Origin: Ditylenchus dipsaci
Lineage: Eukaryota > Nematoda > Chromadorea > Rhabditida > Anguinidae
DNA length: 64,000 bases
Assembly (NCBI GenBank): GCA_004194705.1
Contig: SADC01000312.1
Span: forward strand, 124,001 to 188,000
Direction: 5' to 3'
Numbering within the stretch: the first letter of the stretch is position 1; every line of letters starts with the position of its first letter. The notes beneath the pieces are model-generated. The model saw only the letters and a program-made list of their open reading frames with translations, was not told the DNA's origin and ran no database searches. Both the position numbers and the translations under genes were made by a program. Shown piece after piece: positions 30,128 to 41,847 of the stretch.

Positions 30128-31888
30128 ATGTTAAGGATTTATCCATTCATGATGAGTGATATTGGCGAGCAGGGAGAATTGAGCAGGACGAACAGCTATG
30201 AAGAGGGCGAAAACTATGTAAAAGATAGACGCTCTAACGTAACTATCCATGCTTTTCTTTATATTTATTGATTTTTCTCTTTTTTCGGTCCAATTTGATC
30301 CTAGTAAACATCATAGTGGGGCGCCCGTCCGACGAAGACGGGCCGCGGCCGTCCCCGTCCGGACGGTCTAGCAATTGGGTTAGCAAATATGGACGGTCTT
30401 CTTTCTAGAACATAAACTAACATGTTCTAATGCCAAAAGCACAGCGACCGTCCATGCCCGTCCACCTTTTTCAATCGACCGGCCGCCACCGTCCTAAAAA
30501 TTGTCGTTTTTTCGAAAAAACATTTATTTCGGACGGTGGCTGTGGGTCGACTACCAAAACGGACGGACAAGGACGGTCGGTCTGTTTTTCGCATAAGAAC
30601 AAGGTAGCTCATGTCTTAAAAAGTACCGTTCAGACTTGATTGGCCAACTGTTAGACTGTCCGGACGGGACGGGCCCGGAGGACAGGTGCCCACTATGGTA
30701 AACATACCAGTAAACCGTGGACAAGAAGCAAGAAATACGGTTATTTATTTGATCTCCTTTTCGAAAATGGCAAGAACACAGATTGGGTAATTTGCATGCG
30801 ATGCTGTGAAACTCTCACTAAAGCGGGTGTTACTTCTTTGAAGTAGACTTTTTCAATATAGGCTGCAATATAAATCTTCACACTTTCATTTAGGTATCAC
30901 GCAGACAATCACAATGATGTAAGACCGCTGTCTGACGCTAGTCTTGCAGAAGCATTGCAAAAGTTTGTTGTGTGTTCTTGTCAACTATTCAGCGTCCTTT
31001 CAGACAAACCTTTTGTGTCCTTCCCCGATGACTTTCAAAAGTTAACGAAAGTCCTAATCTAAGTTATCACTATTACAACGGAATTTAGAATTCAAAACTA
31101 TGTCATTAGCCACACAATACCGGCTCGGAATCTGTTGCCGTCATCCAATACAATGAGCAGGCGAATTACTTATTCCATAGATACAGCCAAAATACAGTTG
31201 CTGGACCAGATAGCTATGCTTAAGCAGAATGGTGGTGGTATAACCTTAGATTTTGCAAAGAAAGGTGTGGACTACTTGGCCGTCACAGCACATATATAGA
31301 TCACAATTGGTATTAAATTTCCTATAATTGTTCCATATTTGCACTATTAGGGAATTAAATGACTTTGTCCTCCCTTTAACTCTACTGCTAGTAGGCTTCC
31401 ACAAGACTTCTAGAAATGTTCGCAATGTTAGCATCAAAGAAAATGTTCGCAGCAAACCAAGCAGGTGAAGGTAATTCCGCCTACTCAGTTGCAGTGGCTC
31501 AGACTGCTATGGAACGCTTCACTAGGGGAAATAGGATATTTATCCACCCAGGACTGGCTTTTCACACCATCATGTTCAATCAATAAAAAGTTGGCTGTTT
31601 TCGGTGCATTTTTTGATCCTTTCACCCATTCACAGCTTAAGGACATCTGCAGTAAAGTGCCTGGATTTAAGTAAGGTACCACTACAAAAGGCTTTATGAT
31701 GTTATTTTATTATGTTCTCGCTCCTCGCTCCCTTGGTTCCTTTAATTTTAGCCATGCAAGTGAATAGTTCTGCCAGTGAACGGGCATTCAAAGAGCTTCG
31801 GTCAAGTATCAACGATTACACAAGAAACAAACTGGAACCAAAGAGCATAGCAAACCTGATTATGTTAAGAAAAATGATTAACGATTAG
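30128..31888 (+). pseudogene. hAT transposase (BED finger, dimerisation domain), broken
   Basis: After the nested insertion, 30706-30841 reads YLFDLLFENGKNTDWVICMR with two further cysteines, like a BED-type zinc finger. The stretch 31085-31300 holds ARNLLPSSNTMSRRITYSID and LDFAKKGVDYLAVTAH, as in the RNase H-like core of hAT enzymes. The part 31752-31888 holds VNSSASERAFKELRSSINDY and TRNKLEPKSIANLIMLRKMI, the C-terminal dimerisation domain. Coding is spread over several exons or frames and cut by a 386-bp insertion, so a functional product is unlikely. The ATG at 30128 is only a possible start. Confidence 0.75.
30312..30697. mobile_element. hAT-like MITE with GGACGG repeats
   Basis: CATAGTGGGGCGCCCGTCC and GGACAGGTGCCCACTATG are inverse ends, flanked by a perfect 8-bp duplication GTAAACAT (30304-30311, 30698-30705). 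GGACGG / CCGTCC units cluster towards both ends. It interrupts the transposase of the 29925-32171 hAT. A related GGACGG-rich element is at 36359-37268. Confidence 0.9.
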
Positions 31889-32186
31889 TTCATCGTTGTT
31901 CATCGTAGTGAAGATTTGTTGATTAAATTTCTATAACTTAGGACATCACACAATGCACTGTTATCACTGTCAGCCGATAAAAGGGTTAAGAAACGAGAAA
32001 AAAATGGAGTAAAACAGAGAAAATATAATGAAGCAACGAAACCTACAAAAACCTATAAAACACCTATAAAAACCTATAAAAATACCTATAAAATTTACAA
32101 GTAAATTTATATGTTCAAAACGCCAGAAAAATTGTCAGAAAATTGTCATTTTATAGGTTTTGCGTACTATGGGGTTTACTAAAGGG

Positions 32187-32380
32187 GAGTAAACTTTTTG
32201 CGAAAATTCGATTGAGCGGATCAGAATCCCGGTCCGATCAACTGAATCACTCAGAATTCCACCCTGAACCACTCAAAACCACCATAAACCTGGAATTCTG
32301 AGTGATTCAGTCGATCGGACCGGGATTCTGATCCGCTCAATCGAATTTTCGCAAAAAGTTCACTCCCCCTTTAGTAACCC
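32187..32380. repeat. Near-perfect palindrome
   Basis: AAAGGGGGAGT-type ends, then TTTTTGCGAAAATTCGATTG and CGGATCAGAATCCCGGTCCG, are mirrored around 32280 (CACTCAAAACCACC). It is the centre of the larger CACGAAAAAG element. Confidence 0.8.
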
Positions 32381-32851
32381 CCAAAAAACCAACTTTCAGG
32401 AGCTTCTGGCCATTCTGGGGTGGGATTCTGAGGGGTCCAAGTTATTTCATAATTAAAAAATTTGAATTCTTGCAAAATATTGCAAAATTTGGTTGGTCTT
32501 GGACAGAAAAAGGCATAAATATTTTTTTTCGTGGTACATTTCAGCTTTTTCGTGGCAGATTTCCGCTTTTTCGTGGTATGTCGTTTTTCGTGGCAGAAAT
32601 AATCTTTTTCGTGGCATATTTCAGCCTTTTCGCAAACCAAATCAGTTTATGCCAAAACAAAAATGGTCAAAAATCCTAAGTAACATGTATCCCCCCTGTG
32701 AAAAAGACCGTAGCCGTGGACGGCTATGGTCTTTCAAAGTCAAATCTATCACGACCACCATTCCAAAGGACCGACCTTCAGGGTGGCGATTTAAAGAGAT
32801 TTGACTGTCAAAAAAATATATTTAATGATTTAACTAATTTTCAATTTGAAG

Positions 32852-33480
32852 CCAGAGAAATACTACGCGAAAGAGACAAGGTGAACGTAGGAAGCAATGC
32901 TTTGGAGCAGCTTGGTCAACAACAAATCATCGGGTCTCAAAGCCTAAACGAGACTTTTGATATTTTGGTAAAAAGTCTTCTAGCTCTTCAACAAAAAATT
33001 CCCGATTTTTTGCTGTTATAGGGCAATACTATAAAGTCATTGGACCAGGAGCTGGATCGACTCTACGACACATTTAGAGTAAGTAAAAAATTTCCCCTTT
33101 ACTAATTGTTAAAAAATGATCGAAGTAGAGAGTGATTTTTTGGCATTTTATTGAAAAATGTTCCAACCAAACGAGGAACACAATTAAAGTGAAATATTAG
33201 ATTTTGCTCAGATGCTTTTAAATGTCCATTTTTTAGCGGAGATAAAAAAATTTTCAGAAAACTGAGCGGAAAAAAATTTAATTGAAGTCTGTAAATTAAC
33301 GAATTATTTTTTACTAGATCGAAATTGGGAGTTTTAATTGGTCATATTTTAATATTTTTTTATTATTTACAGACCAAAAGCAGCACAATGAAGAAAAGAG
33401 TGACGGTGTTGGAAAAAGTGTACAGAGAGAACCGCACGGAAATTAAAAATGACTACTACAAGAAAAGTTTAAGGGTGTAA
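32852..33480 (+). CDS. 3' exons of an unrecognised coiled-coil protein
   Basis: Three exons, 32852-32967, 33022-33078 and 33373-33480, join in phase with GT-AG introns (54 and 294 bp) and end at TAA. They read AREILRERDKVNVGSNALEQ, LGQQQIIGSQSLNETFDIL, GNTIKSLDQELDRLYDTFR and MKKRVTVLEKVYRENRTEIK. Heptad-like hydrophobic spacing and charge suggest a coiled coil, and the first part has some SNARE-like character. I do not recognise the family. The 5' exons are not found and probably lie left of the transposon block at 29624-32653. Confidence 0.6.
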
Positions 33481-33925
33481 CTTCAACAGACAATTCATTT
33501 ATGTATTTGTAGAGTACCTAAATTGTTTATTGTAAATGTCAAATTTTTAAAAAGCAATGAATAACTATCGATAATTCATCGTTATTCTTTTTACTTAAAG
33601 GGGGGGCGTAAAGCCATTCAGGTTTAAAAATTCAGAATTCAAAGTTTAAAAAATCCAAAATTTTTCTATTCTTCTGCTTCTGCTTTGTAAAAAAAGGCGG
33701 GTGTGGCCCTGGTGCACAGGTTCGATCCCACGTGGTGGCACGCCATTTATTTCGGCTTGTTTGACAAATTTTTCCCGGTAATTTGTCTTTTTTAGCGCCA
33801 GATTCGGAATCTGCGACCCAAATTTCTCTTAGACAGTGGTCAAACTAGCAAAAACGAATAGTGTGCCAATGAACAAGTTAAGAGCTTATTTGAAAATGCA
33901 GAGAATCGCGCTTCAGATTGATATT
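33481..33925. other. Repeat remnants with a B-box-like motif
   Basis: Around 33705-33760, CAGGTTCGATCCCACGTGG and CACGCCA match one arm of the 2614-2834 MITE. No exon was seen. Confidence 0.4.
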
Positions 33926-34440
33926 AAAGGGGCATACTAGCGCGTTGCATCGCAAATTAAGGGACCAGTTTTTCAAAAATCATCCTTGTTTTGACTCGTT
34001 ATAACTGAAATCTGATATTTATGACATTAAATCACCGTACTGCTCTAATAATCGGGCACTCTCTATTAAACGGCCACTCTCTAATAAACGGCCATCCCCA
34101 GGGGCCTATATCCCAGCCAGAGTCAATATTTTGCAGATCTGTTTTTTGCATTTTCTTAGTTACCATGAGCCCTCAAGATTCCATTTTTGAGATTGTGGTT
34201 CAACACCCAAAAATCTCAAAATCAAAACATTTTTTTTCAATTTTTAGGGGTCGAAAAATAAACGGCCATGGCCGATTATCACAGCAAATACGGTACTTTT
34301 AAAAAGTAGGCAGAAAACTTTCGTCGGATTAGGTAGAACGCATATAAAAAACAGTCACAAGAAAAAGAAATTGCTGGTCCAACATTAATTGCGGTGTAAC
34401 GCGCTGGTATGCCTCTTCAAACTTGCAATAAATGATTGTA
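33926..34440. repeat. Dispersed repeat carrying a TACCGTA-type MITE
   Basis: ATTAAAGGGGCATACTAG...CATCCTTGTTTTGACTCGTT and AAAAAGTAGGCAGAAAACTT...CGTCGGAT match 44688-44880, where the two halves are contiguous. Here they are split by a MITE at about 34030-34292 with ends ACCGTACTGCTCTAATAAT and AAATACGGTA and inner CTCTCTAATAAACGGCCA units. This shows the insertion history. Confidence 0.65.
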
Positions 34441-34462
34441 GAAAGTAAGTCAATTAGCTGTT

Positions 34463-34932
34463 TGACACTAGCAGGACGGATTGCTACATTGGTATCTTCT
34501 GGTTTAGAATTTCATGGTGAACACGATGGAACCAGTCGATTTTCAATTTTAGATTCGAAATTTTCAGCTGCGCACCTTTTTAAATTCGTAATAATATGTT
34601 AGCACAGTCGATTTGCTTGAAAAGTCATCGTCGAAATTCAAATTCCTCTCAACACAGCAAATTATTCAAATGGAGAAATTCTCCCTAGTTTGAATACTTG
34701 TTGTCTCGAGAGGAATTTGAATTTTGACGATGACTTTTAAATTTCAAGAGCAGTTTTTAAAGCAAACCGACCATGCTAAATACGAATCGAATAACAAATT
34801 ATCACGAATTTACAAAGGTGCGCAGCTGAAAGTTTCGAATCTAAAATTGAAAAACGACTGGTACCTTCGTGTTCACCATGAAATTCTAAACCAGAAGATA
34901 CCAATGTAGCAATCCGCCCTGCTAGTGTTACG
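34463..34932. repeat. Large palindrome, about 230-bp arms
   Basis: ACACTAGCAGGACGGATTGC...TGGTTTAGAATTTCATGGTG on the left is mirrored to GCAATCCGCCCTGCTAGTGT on the right. Inner parts TCGTCGAAATTCAAATTCC and its inverse surround the centre near 34690. No clear target duplication was found. Confidence 0.8.
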
Positions 34933-35205
34933 AAAACAGTAATTTTCGGCAATAAAATTTAAAAAGGTGTTCTGTTTTATGACTAACGGTCGACACAGAA
35001 TTTTTTTTGCAGAGTTGTTCAGAATTAAATTCTGCTTTAGATACTACACTTTTTAACACCCAAATCGTCCTTGGAGTCTTAATTTTTTCTTTCTAAAGCA
35101 TTGTTCAAAAAAACAAATAATTATATCTTTTTATTTTGTCAATAATAGTTTTCTACTAATATTTATTTTGTTTGCATTTCTGTAAAAAATTTTTTGTTAC
35201 ACGAA

Positions 35206-35567
35206 TCAAGGCTCACAATAGTCACCTTGTTTAACAGGAACTGATTCTTCAAAAGTTTTTGTCATTGTGGTTCCCTTACTTTTAAAATCATAACTGTCAT
35301 ATTTAATAGCAAATCCACACTTTTTGTACCAATTAAATAAACGTTCTCCAAAAACATCCAATCTAATCACCAGTTTCCTATTTTGTCTGTATTCATCTAG
35401 GTATTTTACAAAGTGTTCTATAATTTCGCGTCCAATTTTCTGACCTCGCTTGTCTACTTTTACAAACATGTACCTGATATCAATCAAAGTATATTCAGCA
35501 CCAGTTTTTAAAAAAAATCCATTTTGTCCAGTGCACTGAGGGAGTAGGCGTGCTGTCTTTGTACACT
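35206..35567 (-). CDS. GNAT-family N-acetyltransferase, last exon
   Basis: The minus-strand exon starts after a TTTCTAG acceptor at about 35568 and ends at TAG (35206). The reading ALDKMDFFLKTGAEYTLIDI leads into the acetyl-CoA-binding motif A region YMFVKVDKRGQKIGREIIEH (R-G-x-K-I-G) and then RLDVFGERLFNWYKKCGF, the usual end of a GNAT domain. GNAT enzymes move an acetyl group from acetyl-CoA to an amine; the substrate cannot be told. Upstream exons were not identified. A T8/A5 run lies in the middle, and another frame (GFLVYKDSTPTPS) is also attractive just upstream, so a small frameshift cannot be excluded. Confidence 0.65.
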
Positions 35568-36358
35568 AGAAAGCCGTGAAAAATTTTAAAATTTCAAAAA
35601 AAAATTTCAAAAATATTAAAAGAAAGGCAAACAATTTCATGGCCCTTTTGATCATTTTTAACCGATTTTTTCACCTCGGTTTTTTCTTCAATTTTACATG
35701 TTGATTCTAATAATCATAATAATTATGTTAACCGTCTCTTAGTGACCATAGAAAATATGTTGATTAAAGTGATCATGGTCAATTAAATCACCATAATTAA
35801 CTTGATCACTATATAAAACGTAAAAATTTTGGTGAAAAAATCGGTGGCCCCCCAAAGTACATAAGGTCCCCCTTCCCCTCCCAATACAGCCCTAAATCCG
35901 TTCAAAAATGTTTTGGCGGGAATTCAAAAAAATATTTTTTTTGAATTTTTCTAAATTTTTTACCTTGGGGGACCAAGGCAAATGGAAAAATTTTTATTCG
36001 ATTTTTCGGAAACCAAAGTGCTTCCGTGCTTATTCAGAGCACGAGAATCAAAATGGGACGGGTCCTTTCCTCTTCAGGAAAAGTAAATTTTTCGTTAGCT
36101 AGGGGGGGGGGGTATTCTATAGTGTTACCAATTTTTTTGCTACTGGCGTCTCTCTCTGTTTCGATCACTGCTTTTCCGACTGAGGATGTGCCATCCACTC
36201 CAAAAGACTTGCTCAGTCGCGACAGGTTTTTTAACATCGGATAAACCGTGTGTACTGAACTATGCGTTTAACAAACTATGAGTTTCACGCTGAACAAGAT
36301 GGCTGAAAAAAATTGCGTACACGACGCATTATAACAGGCAAAACAATTACTATTAATC
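35568..36358. other. Repeat-rich, one weak exon candidate
   Basis: Around 36118-36222 the plus strand reads LPIFLLLASLSVSITAFPTE then DVPSTPKDLLSRDR, between a CTATAG acceptor and a GTTTTT donor. It looks like a membrane or signal segment, but nothing else supports it. At 35960-35990 is another copy of the motif GGGGGACCAAGGCAAA. Confidence 0.25.
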
Positions 36359-37268
36359 ATAGTGACCACATTTTTTCAAAAGTGGACAACGTCCGTCCGC
36401 CGTCCGCGTGTTTTCGGCCGGCCGTCCTAATTTTTCATACTTTTCACTGTTCGTCTACCGTCCGATTTTTTTTGTTTGCCGGCCATCCAACGTACCATCC
36501 TATAAAAAAAATTTCGGCGGGCCTTCGGCCGGCCGTCCAGTTCTTTTGGACCACCGGCCGTCTGACGGCTTTCTAAAACGTCTAGAAGACGGTCTGCATA
36601 TGATAAAGCGGCCTTAACGAAAAAATATATTTTATTTATTAATTTTTTTGATTAATCTGCGACTGCTCAATTTTTCAAAATAATTCAACCGAGTTGTAAG
36701 ATGAAAATGAGCGTGCTTTGAGAAGGTCCTCTTTTATTATAACACGTCGACCTTTGGTATGCATTGTGAGGGAAGAAAATGAGATAGAAGAATCAGAAAT
36801 CATTTCGATAGCTCTTTTATCTTTTTAGCTGTTGTAATTCTCCCAGACAGACTAAAAGCATTTATGCAGGAAGCAAAGTTTGGAAAAAAGACTAGTGTGT
36901 TTTACACGTTTATAAAAAACTTTATTTGGTGGAAATATTGACAAGTGTTCGAAAGTGGACAGACAATGTGACTAGCCATTTTAGCAACTGATCCTCGGCA
37001 AAAACTGCTGTAGATGTTTAAGATTCTTCAAAAAATTCTGTCAAGTCTCTTGAACCTTTGACCTGTTTGTAACTTATTTTCAAAAAAAAATAATGTTATT
37101 TTCTAAGCCGGCCGTAGGCGTCGTCTAACCCCGTCCGCCGGTCGTCCGTCTTTTATTTTTCAGCCGGCCGTCCACCGTCCTAAAAAATTTGTTCCGGATC
37201 CGGCCGTCATCAAACGGCCTAAATTAAAAGCCTCAAACGGTTTGAGACGCAGACGGCGCGGTAACTAA
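36359..37268. mobile_element. Element with GGACGG/GGCCGTCC-rich ends
   Basis: A 9-bp duplication CTATTAATC (36350-36358, 37269-37277) brackets it. The short ends ATAGTGACC and GGTAACTAA are roughly inverse. GTCCGTCCGCCGTCC and GGCCGGCCGTCC clusters lie at 36390-36600 and 37105-37260. These arrays resemble the hAT-like MITE at 30312-30697. Confidence 0.65.
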
Positions 37269-37277
37269 CTATTAATC

Positions 37278-39353
37278 CTCATGGGGGATTATTTTCAACC
37301 TAAAAAATCGAAAAATTCGATTTTGAGATTTTCGGGTAGTCGCCAAAATCTAACGTGAAATCATGAGAGCTCGTGCTAAAAAAAAACAGAAAAAATCTAA
37401 AAAAAGGTGAAATATGAGTCTTTGATTAAAGGTGTATCGGTTAATACTTGATCTCACCTTTTGGTCTAGAATAGTTCGTTTTTGTGGACAAAAAAATAAT
37501 TATATGAAATGCTTCAGTTAACCTATCTAAACAGGACAACCCTCGAATTAGATTGAAATAGAGGTGTATCAAGTAACCGAATTTGAACGGAGGTTTTCCT
37601 TAACTATTTTGAATTCGGTTTACTTTTTTAGCCAAGTTATTTGTTCGTTGTTGAAAAAAATTGAATTATCTGATATTTAAAAAAACGAAAAAATTAGGTT
37701 GGGCTTCTAGTTCTTAACGTGGTGTTATTTTTCTACAATCTGCTAAAAATGAACAACAAAAATGTAAAAGTATAAACTAATTTTTTTGACTTGCTAGTCT
37801 AGTACTTTTAATAGCTGAATGAAGGTCAGATTGTGAAAAAAAATTATAGAGTTTGATTTATGACTGTAGTCTCTCAAAATTTTTAATTTTTTACAAGGTC
37901 TGCTATCAACTAACCGCCAAAAAGTAAAGTACTAGATTTATTCTTGCTTTATACTTTATTTTGTTTTTCATATTCAGGAGAATTTGCAGAAAAATAATAC
38001 CTTGTTAAAAACTAAAATTGCAGGGCTACACAATGGTGATATCACTTAAAGAAAAAGATAAGAAATTAAATAGAACAAGACAAAAGGAAATTTGCGGTCA
38101 AAAAAAGTAATTAGTGGGCAGAAAAAAGTACGTAAAATCCTTGAACTCTAACTCTAACAACGTGAACAAGCCATTAAAATTTGTATTGTAACAAAATTTG
38201 TATGATTTGTACTACAAATCATAATGCGAATATTTGATCTCTCAGGTTCTATTCCCAGTGGATGCATAACCTATTTTACTGTACGTTTTAGTAAGTTCAC
38301 TAACTTCTGGGACAAAAACTATCAAAAATCGAATTCAATCATTTCCAGCAGTAATTTACTGTCACTTAATGCCCCAATTTGCGATTTCAAGCAAATGACC
38401 ATCAAAATCAAAGGAAATCAGCCAAAATGATGCTCACTTAGCATTATATTGCCTAAAACTTTGCCCGTTTTGTTTTTCTCGACTTGTTAGTGACTTTCTA
38501 GAGTCACAATTTTATGAGGAATCAGCTGAGAATATTTTGCACCAACATCTCTGAAGAAAAACTCAGGTAGCTAGTGAAGGTTGACCAGAGAAGACACGAG
38601 TACTTCTGGCGGATAGGATTTTAGTATTTTTTCGGCACTGAAATTTTTTACAATTTTAATTGAATGATTTATACAGCCGTATGCTGGAAATGATGACAGG
38701 AAGCAGAGCTACATTTGAGTATAAGGTTAAACGATCATGTAAATTATTGTTTCAAAAATGTCACTTCCAAAATAACACCGAAAGTGCTGGGATAGTCTAA
38801 GGTAGAATGGCATGGAAGTGGACATCGTGGAATCGCGTCATCTTTCAGTTGCTCTCTTCTCTGTTTATGCTGTCATCCCTCGCTTGGCCTTAGGTATGTT
38901 CTCTCTTTTGTTCCTTTTTTAAACAGTATGTATGCTGAATTCTGAGATTTCAAAAAGTAGGAGAAAAAAGTCTTTGAATGGACCAAATTTTTCAAAAATT
39001 GGTATATAGAATGGCTTTTTCTCTAACTTTTCAATATTTCAGTCAGTTAATTAATGGCTGGTTGGAAAGCTGAGACCCCGGATACATGCTGGTATAAAAC
39101 TTAAAAAATAATGAGAGAAAAAGTTTAAAGAAATACTCAAAGAAACAATTTTTACGATTTGACGGGTAAAAAAATAATTTGACGGGTAAAGTACTTACAG
39201 ACTTTAAATATTCGTATTATGATTTGCCCCCCTTTAAACGAGAACAGTTTTAGCTAGTCATGAAGTGACCTGATAACCGCTTTTAAATTCACGACCATTT
39301 CAGGAAAGTCAAAGAATCTCCGAGGGGCATAACTCACTAGTTGTCAAACAGTA
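37278..39353. other. Gene-poor stretch with dispersed repeats
   Basis: No secure exon. At 37420-37620 are fragments GGT(A)TCA(A)G/GTAACCGA of a degraded MITE. At 38690-39240 is a copy of the family at 11586-12225 (GAAGCAG.GCTACATTTGAGTATAAGG, then GGATAGTC..GGTAGAATG.CATG). The piece 38847-38894 could be a tiny exon, but support is too thin. Confidence 0.35.
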
Positions 39354-39509
39354 TGTATGCATTTGATACGCCAAAAAACCGCTGGAAACTGCTCTTTCGA
39401 ATGAGTGCACGGGAGTTGCTACCTGTCATCAAAAACTTGGACAACCACCATCAAACGCTGAAATACACAATTTTCTCACCAGTATATTTACACTCAAAGC
39501 GGATCGAAA
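39354..39509 (+). CDS. Candidate exon of an unrecognised gene
   Basis: It reads MYAFDTPKNRWKLLFRMSAR, ELLPVIKNLDNHHQTLKYTI and FSPVYLHSKRIE, and ends at a strong GTATGT donor. A CATTTCAG acceptor lies 47 bp upstream, so the ATG may be internal. Amino-acid composition looks coding, but no partner exon was found. Confidence 0.35.
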
Positions 39510-39786
39510 GTATGTCATAGCTGTGTATAAAATATTTAACATATTACAGTCATAATTGTAGTCTTAATATAAATGGTGCCCACCTCTCGGAGATTTCCCA
39601 CTTTCCTCGAAATGGTCACCCACTTTAAAGTGATAATTGGGTCGCTTGATGTCATCCAAAACCCATACTCTTATACACAGAAAAAATCTACGTAAAAACT
39701 GCACAAGGTCGTCCACTTGTCCCGGTCAGCCGTTCCCGTGTAAAGGTCTTCAGACAAAAAAACTAACAAAATACAAACAAAAACCA

Positions 39787-39966
39787 TGGATGTCAAAAGC
39801 GTTAAAAAAACTAAAAAGCGTTAAAAATTCAAACGAGAATTAATTTTTCAAAAGCGTTAAAAATTTTAACGCTTTTTAACGCTTTTTAACGCTTTTGGGT
39901 TTTGACGAAACGCCAAGAATTTTAACGCTTTTTAGTTTTTTTAACGCTTTTGACATCCATGACAAA
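39787..39966. repeat. Palindromic MITE with AAAAGCGTTAAAA units
   Basis: GGATGTCAAAAGCGTTAAAA and TTTTAACGCTTTTGACATCC are inverse. The internal AAAGCGTTAAA units are tandem in each arm. A CATG lies on each side. Confidence 0.8.
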
Positions 39967-40154
39967 AACTACCGTGCAATGAAAAAACTTAACGTCTGTA
40001 ACATAAAAAGACTTTTCAAAACTCTATGGAAAGTCTTGTTTTTTCAAACTTATTTTGGGTTACAGCTGTTTATCCCGTTCTTTTATTAATTTTAAAAGAT
40101 TTATCATAAACATCAGAATAAGGCATTAAAAAAGCAAGGAAACCAAATAGATGT

Positions 40155-41847
40155 TTACAATCCATACTTCCCAATTGCTTTGTAGGCTTTATTTTTTCCA
40201 GATTCAACATCTTCGTGCTTTTTCGGAGTCTCAGTCTTAACAGCTTCATCAGGCAAAGTACTTTTGGGAATCGTATAAGGCGGTCGACTTTGTACGGCCA
40301 CAATTAGTTCTCCGGGCTTTTTTTGGCGAGTAGGCTGAGTGGCCAGCGGGAATTCAGGCTCAGTGGGAGAAACCAGATTGGGCGCCGTTTCATAGGGCTC
40401 TATATAGCTAGCCTTAAATAACTTTATTATTATTTTTTCTAAGTTTGTGGATTACAGAAAGCTCAAAAGAACTTCGGCAAGCTACATCATCTCCATAGTT
40501 GATTGAGAGAACTAAATTATGTGAACCATCCAAGACACAGGGCACACCGATGTTTTCATCAGTACTTGGGTTGCTAAAGGACAGGTGGTTTTCGGAGAGA
40601 CTCATCATCAATCGATTGGCACTGTTAATGTAAACCACATCGTTAGGGTTATCTAAAAGTTTACCAAAAAGGGTAGCTGAAAACTGGGTTGAAAGTCTAG
40701 CATTTTTTCCTTACTACTGTAAGCTAAAAAAAATTAGCAAGACTCCCTTGTACTCAAGTCTCTCGAAAGTGTATTTTAACCACTTAACGTAGATTTTCCG
40801 GTCAGTATAAAGCTCAAAAAACGTGTTCTAAATAATTTTTCGGCTCGTTTTCATATTAAAGGAGCATATTAGTAAAAGTCAGTCAAAATATTGCTTTCAA
40901 CCGATTCGAACCGACGACTGACTTTCACCATAGCCCCCAAAACTTAAATTTACTTATTGTATAAAAAATCACAATGCCAAGAATCTACTGCATAAAATTG
41001 CGTAAATATGGAAATTTCAATTTTTTGAAATTTTGATCACCGCCCGCCGCTGCTTAACCTTCGAGCTACCGATGCTATTGAAAACCAATAGTATTTTATA
41101 TTAACCTACCATAATGTACTAAATAAATCTGCATTTTAAATAATTCTTTTTTGAATCGACCTGGTACCCACTTTTCAAAATATTCCAAAAGCTACAAAAT
41201 CAACAGTGTACTTGCATGGCATATCAAAAAATTGGAGCACTCGATCTTGAGCATCACCCCTCCAGTAAAATCAGCTTGAGAGAACGAGGCAACTTTTTTC
41301 GAAAATTTTTGACCGCTCTTTTTTTATCCTAAAGTAATAAAAAAAAATTAATCATGATTATACAAAACAATAATGCTATAAAAAAATTTACGAAAAAAAT
41401 TTGCCTTGGTCTACAAGCTGATTTGACCAGGGCGCGGGACTCAGGTTAAAGTGAGTTGGGGGGGGGGGGGGTGTCTCAGGTTCAATTTAGCCAAAAAATT
41501 AAAACGCAAATTTTTAACTTCTAAAAAAATCTATCTTTTTGCTCACAACTATAGATTACCTAATACTTATGCTAAAAAGACTTTTCTGGTATTAAAAAAC
41601 TTTTGTCGGTAGCATAGAACAAATGGCTTGTTCTTTTCACATCCACACCACAGACAGTTTCATTGCTGTCGACACGGTCTTCGGTCAGTGTAATAGAAAT
41701 CCTGAAATCTATTAAGTAAATGAAGCAAAAAAGCGAAGCTAGCTCACTGATACAGATCCAAATCGGTCGTGAGACAATCAGGTTCGGGGATTTCCAATAA
41801 GAAATCGAAAGACACTTGAAGACTCTTGTGTAGTTGATAGGGTTGAG
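40155..41847 (-). CDS. 3' part of an unrecognised protein, four exons
   Basis: Minus-strand exons 41748-41847, 41601-41701, 40456-40676 and 40155-40412 join in phase, with introns of 46, about 924 and 43 bp, and end at TAA. They read LQVSFDFLLEIPEPDCLTTD-LDLYQ, ISITLTEDRVDSNETVCGVD, NDVVYINSANRLMMSLSENH, GSHNLVLSINYGDDVACRSS and a proline-rich tail (NLVSPTEPEFPLATQPTRQK...TETPKKHED). Alternating hydrophobic residues suggest a beta-sandwich domain with a disordered tail. An arrestin-type or other beta-sandwich fold is only a guess. The 5' exons were not found upstream of 41850, where there is a TTGAG acceptor. Confidence 0.55.

Larger units (their letters stand above)
29925..32171 (+). mobile_element. 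hAT transposon with CCTATAAAA-repeat ends
   Basis: It begins CATAGTACGCAAAACCTATA and ends TATAGGTTTTGCGTACTATG, flanked by a perfect 8-bp duplication GGGTTTAC (29917-29924, 32172-32179). The roughly 140-bp inverted ends contain ACCTATAAAA units in mirror image. It encodes a hAT transposase, now broken, and is itself hit by the 386-bp element at 30312-30697. Confidence 0.92.
29624..32653. mobile_element. MULE-like element with CACGAAAAAG repeats, large copy
   Basis: The ends GGCTCATACTGATTTGG and CCAAATCAGTTTATGCC are inverse and flanked by a perfect 9-bp duplication AAAACAAAA (29615-29623, 32654-32662). Arrays of (C)CACGAAAAAGCTGAAATA(TG) at 29650-29780 are mirrored at 32525-32640. The inner palindrome (32187-32380) and a 2.25-kb hAT (29925-32171) lie between. 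It is the same family as 15190-15723. No MULE transposase was found in it. Confidence 0.87.

Noticed and set aside
40900..41080. tRNA gene on the minus strand
   Set aside because: A-box-like and B-box-like motifs are about 150 bp apart and no acceptor stem or cloverleaf can be formed.
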